Origin: Actinomycetaceae bacterium
GTDB taxonomy: Bacteria > Actinomycetota > Actinomycetes > Actinomycetales > Actinomycetaceae
Direction of reading: 5' to 3'
Assembly (NCBI GenBank): GCA_030530685.1
Contig: JAUMUM010000006.1
Location: 1 to 64,000 of the forward strand
DNA: 64,000 bases
Each line of letters starts with the position of its first letter. The stretch's first letter is position 1. The notes under the pieces are model-generated. The model ran no database searches, was not told where the DNA came from, and saw only the letters and a program-made list of their open reading frames with translations. A program made the translations under genes and the position numbers. Below are positions 45,028 to 54,866 of the stretch, piece by piece.

Positions 45028-46162
45028 ATGTCGCGTTCTAAAATCGAACACACGGATAGGGAGGGAAAAGCACTCGCAGAGCGAATCGTCCGACTGCGCG
45101 AAAGGCGAGGACTCACGCAAGCCGACGTGGCATTGAGAATAGGCGTCCCTCGGCCATCCCTGTCGAAAATGGAGAATGGTCAACGGCAGGTGAGCATTGC
45201 GAATCGCTTGCGCTTAGCGGAAGTCTTCGGCGTTAGGGTCGAATGGTTGCTGTCTGAGCCGCCCGCGTCAATCGTTTCCCATCGTGGCGAAAGCCGCGAG
45301 CCGCTTGCGCGAATCGATGCCGAGGTCGAGAGGATGGCGCGCGAAGTCGAGTTCCTGGCAGGCGAAAGGCAATCCGGGCTCGCGGCGGTGCTGGATGTTC
45401 TTCCCGAGAGGGCGCACCAAGGCAAGGACGTCGCGGGCATGGACGCGCTCGCCGACCTATGCCGCAAACGCGTAGGCCTTGCAGGCGGCGGGCCCGTTCA
45501 TGACATCGGCAATCTTCTGGCCCAATTCGGCGTCCTGGTCTTTTCGCTCACCTTGGCGTCGAGCAGGCAGACGCGGGTACCGTTCTTCTCGACCGGGGTG
45601 CCGTAAGCGTGATCAATGCGGACTTGCGGACCGGAAAACGGCGTCCGGCCGCAGCGCACGAACTCGGCCACGCCCTCATAGCCGACGACTACGCTATCGA
45701 CTACCACCTAGGCGAAAGCAGTCGGAATGTCGAAACCCTGCTCGACCGTTTCGCGCGGGCCTTTCTTCTGCCCGAAACCGAAGTCAATAGCCGATGGATC
45801 GAACTGGAGGGCAATGAGAATCCCCGGCGGCGGCAGTACGGATTGCGAGTGAATATCGAGTTGACATGGCCACCCTCGCAAAACGGTTGGGTGAGATTTC
45901 CACGGTGTCCATGGACATGCAGCACACCGTCCGAAATGCGCGCACGACACGCGCCGACATCGTCGAATTCGGCCTCGTGACAGCCGACGAACTGCGGGTC
46001 GGATTCCTTCCGGAGGAGTATCGCAACGCGGTCTATCGCCTGTACGACGACGAACTCCTGAGCCCCGAGCGCGCGATGGATCTGCTTCAGGGAACGGCCA
46101 CTGTCGGTGATTTGCCTGAGCTTCCACCCCGGCACGAGAACGAGATCTGGAATTATGTATGA
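45028..46162 (+). pseudogene. Xre-ImmA/IrrE-type regulator-peptidase, broken by two one-base deletions
   Basis: Three frames join into one protein of about 375 residues. Residues 1-75: Cro/CI helix-turn-helix (RERRGLTQADVALRIGVPRPSLSKMENGQRQ split over the recognition helix). Residues ~90-175: linker. The frame then breaks at ~45549 (one G missing within CTC-GAC-CTT would restore FSLDLGVEQAD). The second piece has the zinc peptidase motif AAAHELGHALIADD. The frame breaks again at ~45863 (again one G) before LAKRLGEISTVSMD and the C-terminal helices to 46162. Such proteins cleave or relieve repressors in stress and mobile-element switches or act as antitoxins. Both breaks are single-base losses, so either decay or sequencing error. 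It overlaps the next gene by ATGA. Confidence 0.85.
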
Positions 46163-46536
46163 AAGCCGAGAGGGAAGTCATCCTGGACACCGGTCCGCTG
46201 AGTGCCCTCGCCGAGGCCGGGTGGCTGGGCGTCCTACGCTCGCTCGCCAGAAGGAACAGTTGGCGACTCATCGCGGAATGCGCCGTGCTCGCCCGGACCC
46301 TAGCTAGGGGCGGCAAGGCCATCATCGACGACGCCCAAGCGCGTCGTCTCGCCCAGCGCGAGCGCGCAGACTTCACCGGAACGTTGGGTTTATTGGTCGA
46401 AGCGGTTCGAGCGCACTATCTGACAGTGGACATGGTTGGCGACCTGGCCGATGACCTCATCGCCGTACATTACCGGCTTCCCTTTCCTCCCGGAGGATTC
46501 GCGCGTTGGGCACGCCAGGAGGCAGGCCTGTCGTGA
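46159..46536 (+). CDS. PIN-like protein (DUF3368 type), probable toxin partner of Xre-ImmA
   Basis: 125 residues, start ATG 46159 overlapping the upstream stop as ATGA. PIN-fold signature: EVILDTGPLSALAEAGWLGVL at the N-terminus (first acidic residue Asp10), a middle region with E-rich helix, and GTLGLLVEAVRAHYLTVDMVGDLADDL near the C-terminus, the pattern of DUF3368/COG2405 predicted nucleases. Coupling to an HTH-metallopeptidase gene resembles the Xre-COG2856 type of toxin-antitoxin module; there the PIN-like protein would be an RNase toxin. The catalytic acids after Asp10 are not all obvious, so activity is uncertain. It converges on the PTS genes with only 24 bases between. Confidence 0.72.
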   Translation: MKAEREVILDTGPLSALAEAGWLGVLRSLARRNSWRLIAECAVLARTLARGGKAIIDDAQARRLAQRERADFTGTLGLLVEAVRAHYLTVDMVGDLADDLIAVHYRLPFPPGGFARWARQEAGLS

Positions 46537-46560
46537 CGAGGCACCCTCGGAAACGAACTT

Positions 46561-47016
46561 CTACTGCGCCGCGATTCCAAACAGCGGATCGCCCGCCTCC
46601 ACCCGGGCTCCGGCCACAACCCTCGTATCCGCGGGGTCCACCCCCATGGCAACCACCGGCGTGCACAGGCTGTAGCCGCCTTCCAGAGCCGGCCCCGTAT
46701 CCCAGGTGGCGATGGGCTGGCCAGCTTCGATCCTGCCGCCCTCGGTTGCAATTGACGTGAATCCCCTGCCCTGAAGCTCGACGGTGTCGATTCCCATGTG
46801 CACAAGAATGCTCATGCCACCGTCGCCGGCAATGACACACCCGTGGGGCATAGCCTTCGTCACCGTACCGCTGCACGGCGCGAGCACCGTCAGCACCCCG
46901 GGCTGCGGTTCAACGACGCACCCTGGCCCCATCATCGATGCCGCGAAAACGGGGTCGGGAACGTCGCGCAGTGACATTATTCTGCCGGAAACCGGCGCAC
47001 CAACGATGAGCATCAC
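46561..47016 (-). CDS. PTS system EIIA component, glucose type
   Basis: 151 residues from GTG 47016 (GGAG seven bases upstream); the adjacent ATG 47013 is equally possible. EIIA-Glc (crr-like) beta-sandwich: PVSGRIMSLRDVPDPVFA, the conserved first His58 in AMPHGCVIAG, and the phospho-acceptor His73 in ILVHMGIDTVEL. It receives phosphate from HPr and passes it to EIIB. The gene starts 35 bases after the EIIB stop. It is a free-standing domain rather than part of an EIICBA fusion, and no EIIC gene is nearby, so it must serve a permease encoded elsewhere. Confidence 0.92.
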   Translation of the reverse strand: MMLIVGAPVSGRIMSLRDVPDPVFAASMMGPGCVVEPQPGVLTVLAPCSGTVTKAMPHGCVIAGDGGMSILVHMGIDTVELQGRGFTSIATEGGRIEAGQPIATWDTGPALEGGYSLCTPVVAMGVDPADTRVVAGARVEAGDPLFGIAAQ

Positions 47017-47051
47017 GGCAGTGCTCCGAGCCTTGCTTGACCAATGCGGCC

Positions 47052-47288
47052 TCAGCCGATGGCCTTGGTCATCGCCTCGCTCAGGTCATCTGCCTCAGGC
47101 CCAACGACGACCTGCAGAACAGAATCCTGGATGACGACGCCGAATGCGCCTGCCCGGCGCAGCGCCTCCTCGTCGACCTTCGCCGGTTCCGCGACCTCAA
47201 TGCGCAGGCGGGTGATACAGGACTCGATGTCACTGATATTGTCCTTGCCACCGATCGCTTCGATCAGGTTCTCTGCCTTGGCGCTCAT
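47052..47288 (-). CDS. PTS system EIIB component, glucose/GlcNAc type
   Basis: 78 residues from ATG 47288 (GGAGG six bases upstream). EIIB-Glc fold with phosphorylated Cys24 in DIESCITRLRIEV, followed by GAFGVV and VVVGPEAD. It transfers phosphate from EIIA to the sugar in the EIIC channel. Small stand-alone domain, first of the EIIB-EIIA pair, lying downstream of malQ on the same strand with a 128-base gap. Without an EIIC it may complete a permease at another locus, such as a GlcNAc or glucose EIIC. Confidence 0.93.
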   Translation of the reverse strand: MSAKAENLIEAIGGKDNISDIESCITRLRIEVAEPAKVDEEALRRAGAFGVVIQDSVLQVVVGPEADDLSEAMTKAIG

Positions 47289-47416
47289 GTTTCCTCCAGT
47301 CATGGTTCACAACGCGAGTTCCTCCAAGGGTACCCGCGCCGACCCGGCTATGCATCCCTTTTATGCCGCGCCAGCACGGTACTCGAGCCATTGAACGTGG
47401 GCACCGCCTACCCGCG

Positions 47417-49558
47417 TCAGGTGCGCGAGTCGCGAAGCTCGGCCGTGAAGGCGTCGATGAGCGAGCGCAGGCGCGCGTTGCCAGCCAGATCTTCGACGAG
47501 GACCACGTCGCCGTCGCCGTCAGCCAGCGGGACCCGCCAGTTGGGGTATTCGTTGTTCGTGCCCGGCTGGTTCTGGGCCCGCCGCTCGCCGACGGCGTCG
47601 ACCAGCGCGATGGCCAGCAGCTCGCCCGGGCTCTTGGCGATGTAGCGGTGCATGGCCTCGATGATCTCCTGCTCGTCCGAGTCCTCGTCGACGAGCCCGT
47701 GTTCGGCCAACCGTCCGAGCATGCGCTCGCGCTCGCGCGCGGCGTCGGCGCGCACCTTCTCCAGCGGCTCGGCCAGCACCCCGAGGCGATGACGCAGGTC
47801 AACATGTTCACCGGCCAGGTAGCCTGCCACGGGCGGTAGGTCGTGGGTGTCGACGGTCACGAGGGTCTCGCGGCGCAGATCCCACGGCTGCCTGAAGCCG
47901 GCCCAGTCCTGCTCGAACCATAGGACCGAGGTGCCGAGTATCCCCCGTTCGGCCAGGAAATCGCGCACCCATGGCTCGACGTTGCCAAGGTCTTCACCCA
48001 CGACCACCGCGCCGGCCCGGTGAGCCTCGAGCATGACGATGCCGACCATGGCCTCGTGGTCGTAGCGCACGTAGGTTCCGGCGGACGGAGGGTTGCCATC
48101 GGGAATCCACCAGAGCCGGAACAGGCCCATGATGTGGTCGACGCGCAGCCCGCCCGCGTGGCGGAGCACGGTGCGCAGGGTGTCGCGCAGCGGAGCGTAG
48201 GCCATTTCCCGCAGGGTGTCGGGCCGCCACGGCGGCTGAGACCAATCCTGGCCCTGCTGGTTGTACATGTCCGGCGGTGCGCCAACGCTGACATCTGTGG
48301 CGAAGGCCTGGCCAAGCGACCACACGTCCGATCCCTGCGAGTGCACCCCGACCGCCAGGTCGTGAAAGATCCCGAGCGCCATTCCCGACTCGATGGCATC
48401 GCTCTGCGCCTCGGCCATCTGATTGTCGATAATCCACTGGAGCCAGGCAAAGAAGTCGATACGGTCGGCCAGTTCGCGGCGTTCCCGATCTGCGTATGGC
48501 GTTGACGGGCCTCCGATCTCCTCCGGGAAGCCCTCGCCATACTTCTCGCGCAGCGCACTCCAGAACGCGAAATCCTCCAGGCCCTGGCCCTCGGCCTTCC
48601 TGAAACGCTCGAAGTCTCGTTGGCGTGCCTCACTGCGCCCGAAGTCGAAGATCATTTGCAGGCAGCGCAGCTTGGCATCCCACACGGCATCGCGATCGAT
48701 GATTTCGTTGACAAGCGACATTTCCTTGACCCGCCGCGAGATTTGCGCAATGGCTTCGCGCGTGTCTGCAGGCATGTAGGCGACCTCGCGTATATCCTCC
48801 GGCCTGATGTAGATCGGGTTGAAGAAGCGGCGAGTAACAGGCAGGTAGGGCGACGGCGTGATGTGCCCGACGGGCTCCGCGGCGTGCAGCGGGTTAATGA
48901 GGAGGAAATCCCCGCCCAGGTCACCGAAGAGCGAGCACATCTCCTTCAGGTCCGAGGTATCGCCAATTCCCCACGAATCCCGCGAACGCACCGAGTAGAG
49001 CTGACTCATCACGCCCCATCCCCGTATGCCGCGCTCCGCCGGGGACTCCAGGCGTTGCGGGACGACGATCAGCGGCGCGTCATGCACGTGGCCGGCGCCC
49101 TCCCCTTCGCTGACCCTGGTGCGCAGCGTGTGGTAGCCGAGCGGGAGCCCGGCCGGCACCGTGAACGAGGCCTGGCCCGTCAGCACGCCGTCGACTTCGC
49201 GGGCCGGAGTGGAGTCTTCAACCTGATCGAGGATCCACGAGCCTCCATCTTCGAGGACGATCTCGACGGCGACGTCGCTGCCGTGCGGCACGTGCATGCT
49301 GACGCGCGACTCGCGGTCATCGCGCACGACCGTGCACGTGGGCACGACTTCGCGCCAGGTCCGAAGGTGAGCGTTATCGATGGCGCGGCGTGCCGATTCT
49401 TCATTGGCGGCTTCAACGCCGAGCGCGGCCAGAACTTTGATGAGTGTCTGATCGTCGACGGCCGCCCGGTTGCCGTCGTACGCCCAGTACTCTGTGGCAA
49501 CACCCATCGCGTCGGCAAGCTCACACAGTACGGCGCGACTGGTTGCGTTGTCACTCAT
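47417..49558 (-). CDS. malQ: 4-alpha-glucanotransferase (amylomaltase)
   Basis: 713 residues, GH77. It transfers alpha-1,4-glucan segments in maltodextrin and glycogen metabolism. ATG 49558 with AAGGAG five bases upstream; further in-frame sequence upstream has no family content. The first ~150 residues are the actinobacterial N-terminal extension with a beta-sandwich part. The catalytic barrel has nucleophile Asp in GLRVDHIMGLFRLWW, acid/base Glu in VVGEDLGNVEP, and the third acid in VDTHDLPP; the 250-loop RLWWIPDGN is present. Length matches MalQ of actinobacteria (~700). Followed by PTS EIIB-EIIA genes, so both concern sugar use. Confidence 0.95.
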   Translation of the reverse strand: MSDNATSRAVLCELADAMGVATEYWAYDGNRAAVDDQTLIKVLAALGVEAANEESARRAIDNAHLRTWREVVPTCTVVRDDRESRVSMHVPHGSDVAVEIVLEDGGSWILDQVEDSTPAREVDGVLTGQASFTVPAGLPLGYHTLRTRVSEGEGAGHVHDAPLIVVPQRLESPAERGIRGWGVMSQLYSVRSRDSWGIGDTSDLKEMCSLFGDLGGDFLLINPLHAAEPVGHITPSPYLPVTRRFFNPIYIRPEDIREVAYMPADTREAIAQISRRVKEMSLVNEIIDRDAVWDAKLRCLQMIFDFGRSEARQRDFERFRKAEGQGLEDFAFWSALREKYGEGFPEEIGGPSTPYADRERRELADRIDFFAWLQWIIDNQMAEAQSDAIESGMALGIFHDLAVGVHSQGSDVWSLGQAFATDVSVGAPPDMYNQQGQDWSQPPWRPDTLREMAYAPLRDTLRTVLRHAGGLRVDHIMGLFRLWWIPDGNPPSAGTYVRYDHEAMVGIVMLEAHRAGAVVVGEDLGNVEPWVRDFLAERGILGTSVLWFEQDWAGFRQPWDLRRETLVTVDTHDLPPVAGYLAGEHVDLRHRLGVLAEPLEKVRADAARERERMLGRLAEHGLVDEDSDEQEIIEAMHRYIAKSPGELLAIALVDAVGERRAQNQPGTNNEYPNWRVPLADGDGDVVLVEDLAGNARLRSLIDAFTAELRDSRT

Positions 49559-49754
49559 GAGGTCTCCTTGATTTGCGCACTGGCACCGGTCCCCGACCGA
49601 GATATCGCCTATACTGCCAGAGTCGGAAAGCAATTGCAGGCGCTCCCACGAGCCGCGGCGGGCTCCGCCACCTGCGATGGAACACCTCGCCCTAGCTACG
49701 TTTTGGTAGCATGTCTGCGCAGTGTTGACGACGCCCTGAAAGCCGAGGATGAAC

Positions 49755-50663
49755 ATGAGGAGCTTCCTTTCGATTCCCGAGACGAACGTCGAACCGCTTG
49801 CCAGCGTTCTCAACACTCTGCGACTCGAAAGGCTTGGCGACAAAAATTACAGGGGCAGCAACCTCCGCCAACTCAACGACCGCGTCTACGGCGGCCAGGT
49901 CCTGGCCCAGGCGACAATGGCCGCTGCCGACACGCTCCCCGAAGGTGAGGATCGGCTCGTCAACTCCATCACCGCCGCCTTCCTCAGGCCGGGCCTCATC
50001 GCCAAGCCCACAGACTTCGCCATCGTCGAGCTCAACGACGGCCGGTCGTTTTCCACGCGCACCGTCAACGCCGTCCAGGACGGCAAGATCATCTTCACGG
50101 CGCGCGTGAGCGCGCAACTCCACCAGCCGGGGCCGGCCTTCGGGGCCACCCAGCCCGAGGCGCCCGACCCGCAGACGCTGCCCTCGTCGGTGGATTTCTT
50201 CGCGAGCCTCAACAACCCGCAGGGCCACATCATGTCGACGACGAACTCGCTGGACATGCGCCACGTCGAAGGCCACCTGTACCTGCGGCCGGCCAAGGAG
50301 CGCACGCCGCGTCAGCTCATCTGGATCCGCTCGCGCTCGGCTATGCCCGACGGTTCCTCGAAGCTCCTCCAGCGGGCGATGCTCGGGTACGCGGCCGACC
50401 AGTTCATGCTCGAACCGGTCATGCGCGCCACGGGGCTGCACTGGGGCAACCCCGAGGCCTCGTTCGCCACACTCGACCACTCGATCTGGTGGCACCGCAA
50501 CTTCGACATGTCCGACTGGATCCTCGCCGAACTAGAAAGCCCCTCCGCGCAAAACGGCCGCGGCCTGGTCATCGCCAAGTTCTTCCAAAACGGCCGACAC
50601 ATTGCGACCATGTCCCAGGAGGGCATGGTCAAGGTCCGTTCGATCGACAAGAAGGAAGACTGA
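49755..50663 (+). CDS. tesB: Acyl-CoA thioesterase II
   Basis: 302 residues from ATG 49755 (GAGG at six bases; ATG 49749 overlaps that site). Double-hotdog thioesterase that hydrolyses medium and long acyl-CoA. N-terminal hotdog with VYGGQVLAQATMAA and the C-terminal hotdog with RAMLGYAADQFMLEP and SLDHSIWWHR-type segment (TLDHSIWWH). The active-site Asp in YAADQF, with Thr and Gln partners, fits TesB. Divergent from malQ with 196 bases between, where a TATACT box (49610-49615) could be its -10 promoter with a long leader. Possible physiological partner of the acyl-CoA synthetase at 1.8 kb. Confidence 0.94.
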   Translation: MRSFLSIPETNVEPLASVLNTLRLERLGDKNYRGSNLRQLNDRVYGGQVLAQATMAAADTLPEGEDRLVNSITAAFLRPGLIAKPTDFAIVELNDGRSFSTRTVNAVQDGKIIFTARVSAQLHQPGPAFGATQPEAPDPQTLPSSVDFFASLNNPQGHIMSTTNSLDMRHVEGHLYLRPAKERTPRQLIWIRSRSAMPDGSSKLLQRAMLGYAADQFMLEPVMRATGLHWGNPEASFATLDHSIWWHRNFDMSDWILAELESPSAQNGRGLVIAKFFQNGRHIATMSQEGMVKVRSIDKKED

Positions 50664-50745
50664 GGGCGAGCGCGTCGGCCGAGCCAGCCGACCCTGCCGA
50701 TACCGCGCCGGCCGAGCACGTGGCCCGGCCAGCTGCCCGTGCCGC

Positions 50746-52428
<1,683 letters not shown>

Positions 52429-52533
52429 GTGGCTCCATCCGCTTGCGTGTCTATGCCGACCCAGGTCCGGGCCGGCCCCAGATAAGGATAGCGTCAAGCC
52501 GGCAAGAGTGGACCATCGTATTCGCGGTCAGCG

Positions 52534-53049
52534 CTATGAGGCGTCGGCGAGCATTCGCGCGTGCTCTGCCTCCACCTGGCCGTCCTCGCCCGGTTCGAAA
52601 CCGTCGGCGGGATGCGTGGCATCGGGATCGGCCGCTACATTGGCGGGTGACTGGCCGCTGTCGCGCTGCTGCGCAGCCGCGGCCCTGCGCGACTTGGCAT
52701 ACGTGGCCGCCACCGTGCTCAGCTCAAGGCCCAGCGAGTCGGCGATTATCGCCATCTCCACCCGTTCGACTCCGTCCCTGCCCTGCCATGTGCGCTGCGT
52801 CAGGCGGCCACGCACGAGTACGGGTGCCCCGGTGCGAATGGTCTGCGCGACGTTGTCCGCCAGGTCCCCGAAACAGCGCACCGAATACCAGGCCGTTGGG
52901 CCATCCTCGTACTGCTGCGTCTGCCGATTGCGACTGCGCGGCGTCACTCCGACTCGGACGATCGCCGTCCGGCCGCCGCCACCATTGGAAAAGACCATGG
53001 GGTCGGCCCCGACGAATCCGCGCACGGTCACATAGGTTTCATTCGACAT
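52534..53049 (-). CDS. ssb: Single-stranded DNA-binding protein
   Basis: 171 residues, ATG 53049 with AAGGAG six bases upstream. OB-fold SSB: TYVTVRGFVGADP, the aromatic and basic DNA-contact residues in WYSVRCFGDLADN and GAPVLVRGRLTQRTWQG. The C-terminal tail is acidic (GFEPGEDGQVEAEHARMLADAS) but lacks the terminal DDDIPF protein-docking peptide of the housekeeping SSB. It is therefore likely a secondary SSB, such as the SsbB type used in competence or sporulation in actinobacteria. Free-standing, not next to rpsF/rpsR, which supports the secondary role. Confidence 0.9.
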   Translation of the reverse strand: MSNETYVTVRGFVGADPMVFSNGGGGRTAIVRVGVTPRSRNRQTQQYEDGPTAWYSVRCFGDLADNVAQTIRTGAPVLVRGRLTQRTWQGRDGVERVEMAIIADSLGLELSTVAATYAKSRRAAAAQQRDSGQSPANVAADPDATHPADGFEPGEDGQVEAEHARMLADAS

Positions 53050-53354
53050 CTGCGACTCCTTCACTGCGCCGGTCCCTCCGACGCACTTTCAGGATTCACG
53101 AGTCGTGCCCGTGCGAGGCGGGCCTGACCGTCGCACGTGGGAGCGCCTGACGCCAGCCGGGCTTGTGGACCCAGCGCCAGCCAAGCATGGAATGTGCCGC
53201 CCCGGCGCCAGCCACGCGGGCGGCTCGGGGACGGCAATGCACCGCGCGGCCGAACCTGTCGACCCGGCGGCAGCCGGGCACGCAGCCGCGGGCACCCGGG
53301 TGCCCGCCACGAAGACAATCGCAGGCTTCCGCCGGGCTCACGATTACGCCGGGC
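53050..53354. other. Intergenic region GTPase gene - ssb
   Basis: 305 bases, G+C-rich, with repeated GCGCCAGCCA / GACGCCAGCC units at about 53150-53215 and many GGGCACCCGGG-type short palindromes. It should contain the ssb promoter. No gene seen. Confidence 0.4.
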
Positions 53355-54854
53355 TCACACCTGCAGCGACTCGCGCGCCTGGCGGTGCTTCTTCAGCACG
53401 ACGGCGGCAGGCTCGACCAGCAACTTCCCTATCGCGGCCCTGACGGAATAGTACGACTCCTCGCTATACCGATGAGCCGCGCGCACGCCGGTTCTTATTC
53501 GCACGGCCCTGCCGATCAGCCATCCGCCGACGATGAGGATGACCCCGGCGACGGCCAGGCCAATGCGAGCGGCCATGACGTCCGGTATACCCAGCGCCGC
53601 GAGGACGAAAGCGCCGATTCCCAGGATCAGGCCAAGCGCGACAATCGTCAGCGGGAGGGCCCGGCCAACCTTGGGAATCGTCACCTTGCGGACGGCCCCG
53701 CCCACCGTACGCCGTATCTTTTCTGCGTCGGGTATCGAGGCGACGACGGCGTTCTGCCAGCGCTCCGGCAGCCCGTGCGTCAGGTGCGCCAACCACCAGT
53801 CGCGCGAGGCCACGACCATGGAGGCCGCCGGCTGGTCCGCCGTGGCAATGGCATTCTGCCCGAAGCCATATCCGGCCTGCTTCAGGGACTGCGCCACGGA
53901 TGGCGCGCCCGTCGCCTCGACGAGCGAGCGGGTCACCCTCTCGAAGGCCTCGCCCTCCAGCTCCGGCTCGCGCGCGCCGACGCTCGTCGAAAGCCTGCGC
54001 CGAATGGCGTCCAGCTCCGTCTGCGTCGTGGCGATGACGGCCTCGGTACCGTGCACTGCCTGCCGCAGCGCGTCGATGACCGCATCGAGCCCGGCCCGCG
54101 TGATGGCCGAAACCGGGAAGACCGGAATGTCGTAGAGCCCGTCCTGTTCCAGGAGCTGCTTGACGTCCTGGAGCAGGGCCGGAAGGGCCGACTCGGGAAT
54201 CGTATCGATCTGGTTGACGACCACGATCATGTGGTCGCGCCGCTCGCGCATGGCCGAAAGATAGCTCTCGTGGATGAGGTGGTCGGCGTACTTTTGCGGA
54301 TCGAGCACCCAGATGAGGACGTCGACGAGCGGCAGGGCCTGGTCGACGAGCACCGAGTGGCGCACCTGGATCGAGTCGTGGTCGGGCAGGTCGAGCAGGA
54401 CGAGGGAGTCGAGGTCGTGCTGGCCCTCGGTCAGCAGCGAGTGGTAGTCGATGCGGCGGCTGGGGCGCACCTCCAGCAGGTCGAGCACGTCTTCAGCGTC
54501 GGTGTTCCAGATGCACGCGCTGGCCTGCTCCGTCGTGGGCCGCAGCTCGCCGGCGTCGGCGAAGTTCAGCCCGGAGATCGCGTTGAACAGGGTGGACTTG
54601 CCCGATCCGGTTCCGCCGGCCAGAGCCGCGACCGTCACGCCCATGCCGGCCTTCACGCGCTCTTCGGCGGCGTCGATCTCGTCGATGGCGCGCGCAGCAA
54701 TGTGGGGGTCGAAGAAGTCACCGCCCGTGCTGATGGCATTGCGGAGCTTGCCCAGGCGATTGATGATGTCGCGCACCGCTACGGACATCGCCGTGTCGGA
54801 CGGCTTCTTGCGCCTGCTGAACTCGTTGGCCTGCATCATCGCACCGTCACTCAT
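53355..54854 (-). CDS. Dynamin-like membrane GTPase, second of a tandem pair
   Basis: 499 residues, ATG 54854 (GAGGAG eight bases upstream). G1 loop GGTGSGKST near residue 80, G3 DLPDHDS near 155, G4 NQID near 210. The C-terminal ~130 residues have two hydrophobic helices (ALPLTIVALGLILGIGAFVLAA and IGLAVAGVILIVGGWLI) and a basic end. This is the bacterial dynamin-like/YfjP-type GTPase plan: GTP-driven membrane remodelling or scaffolding. It starts 12 bases after the stop of its paralogue, so the two probably form a heteromeric pair. A role in membrane fission or stress response is inferred from the family. Confidence 0.88.
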   Translation of the reverse strand: MSDGAMMQANEFSRRKKPSDTAMSVAVRDIINRLGKLRNAISTGGDFFDPHIAARAIDEIDAAEERVKAGMGVTVAALAGGTGSGKSTLFNAISGLNFADAGELRPTTEQASACIWNTDAEDVLDLLEVRPSRRIDYHSLLTEGQHDLDSLVLLDLPDHDSIQVRHSVLVDQALPLVDVLIWVLDPQKYADHLIHESYLSAMRERRDHMIVVVNQIDTIPESALPALLQDVKQLLEQDGLYDIPVFPVSAITRAGLDAVIDALRQAVHGTEAVIATTQTELDAIRRRLSTSVGAREPELEGEAFERVTRSLVEATGAPSVAQSLKQAGYGFGQNAIATADQPAASMVVASRDWWLAHLTHGLPERWQNAVVASIPDAEKIRRTVGGAVRKVTIPKVGRALPLTIVALGLILGIGAFVLAALGIPDVMAARIGLAVAGVILIVGGWLIGRAVRIRTGVRAAHRYSEESYYSVRAAIGKLLVEPAAVVLKKHRQARESLQV

Positions 54855-54866
54855 TCTTCATTCTCC

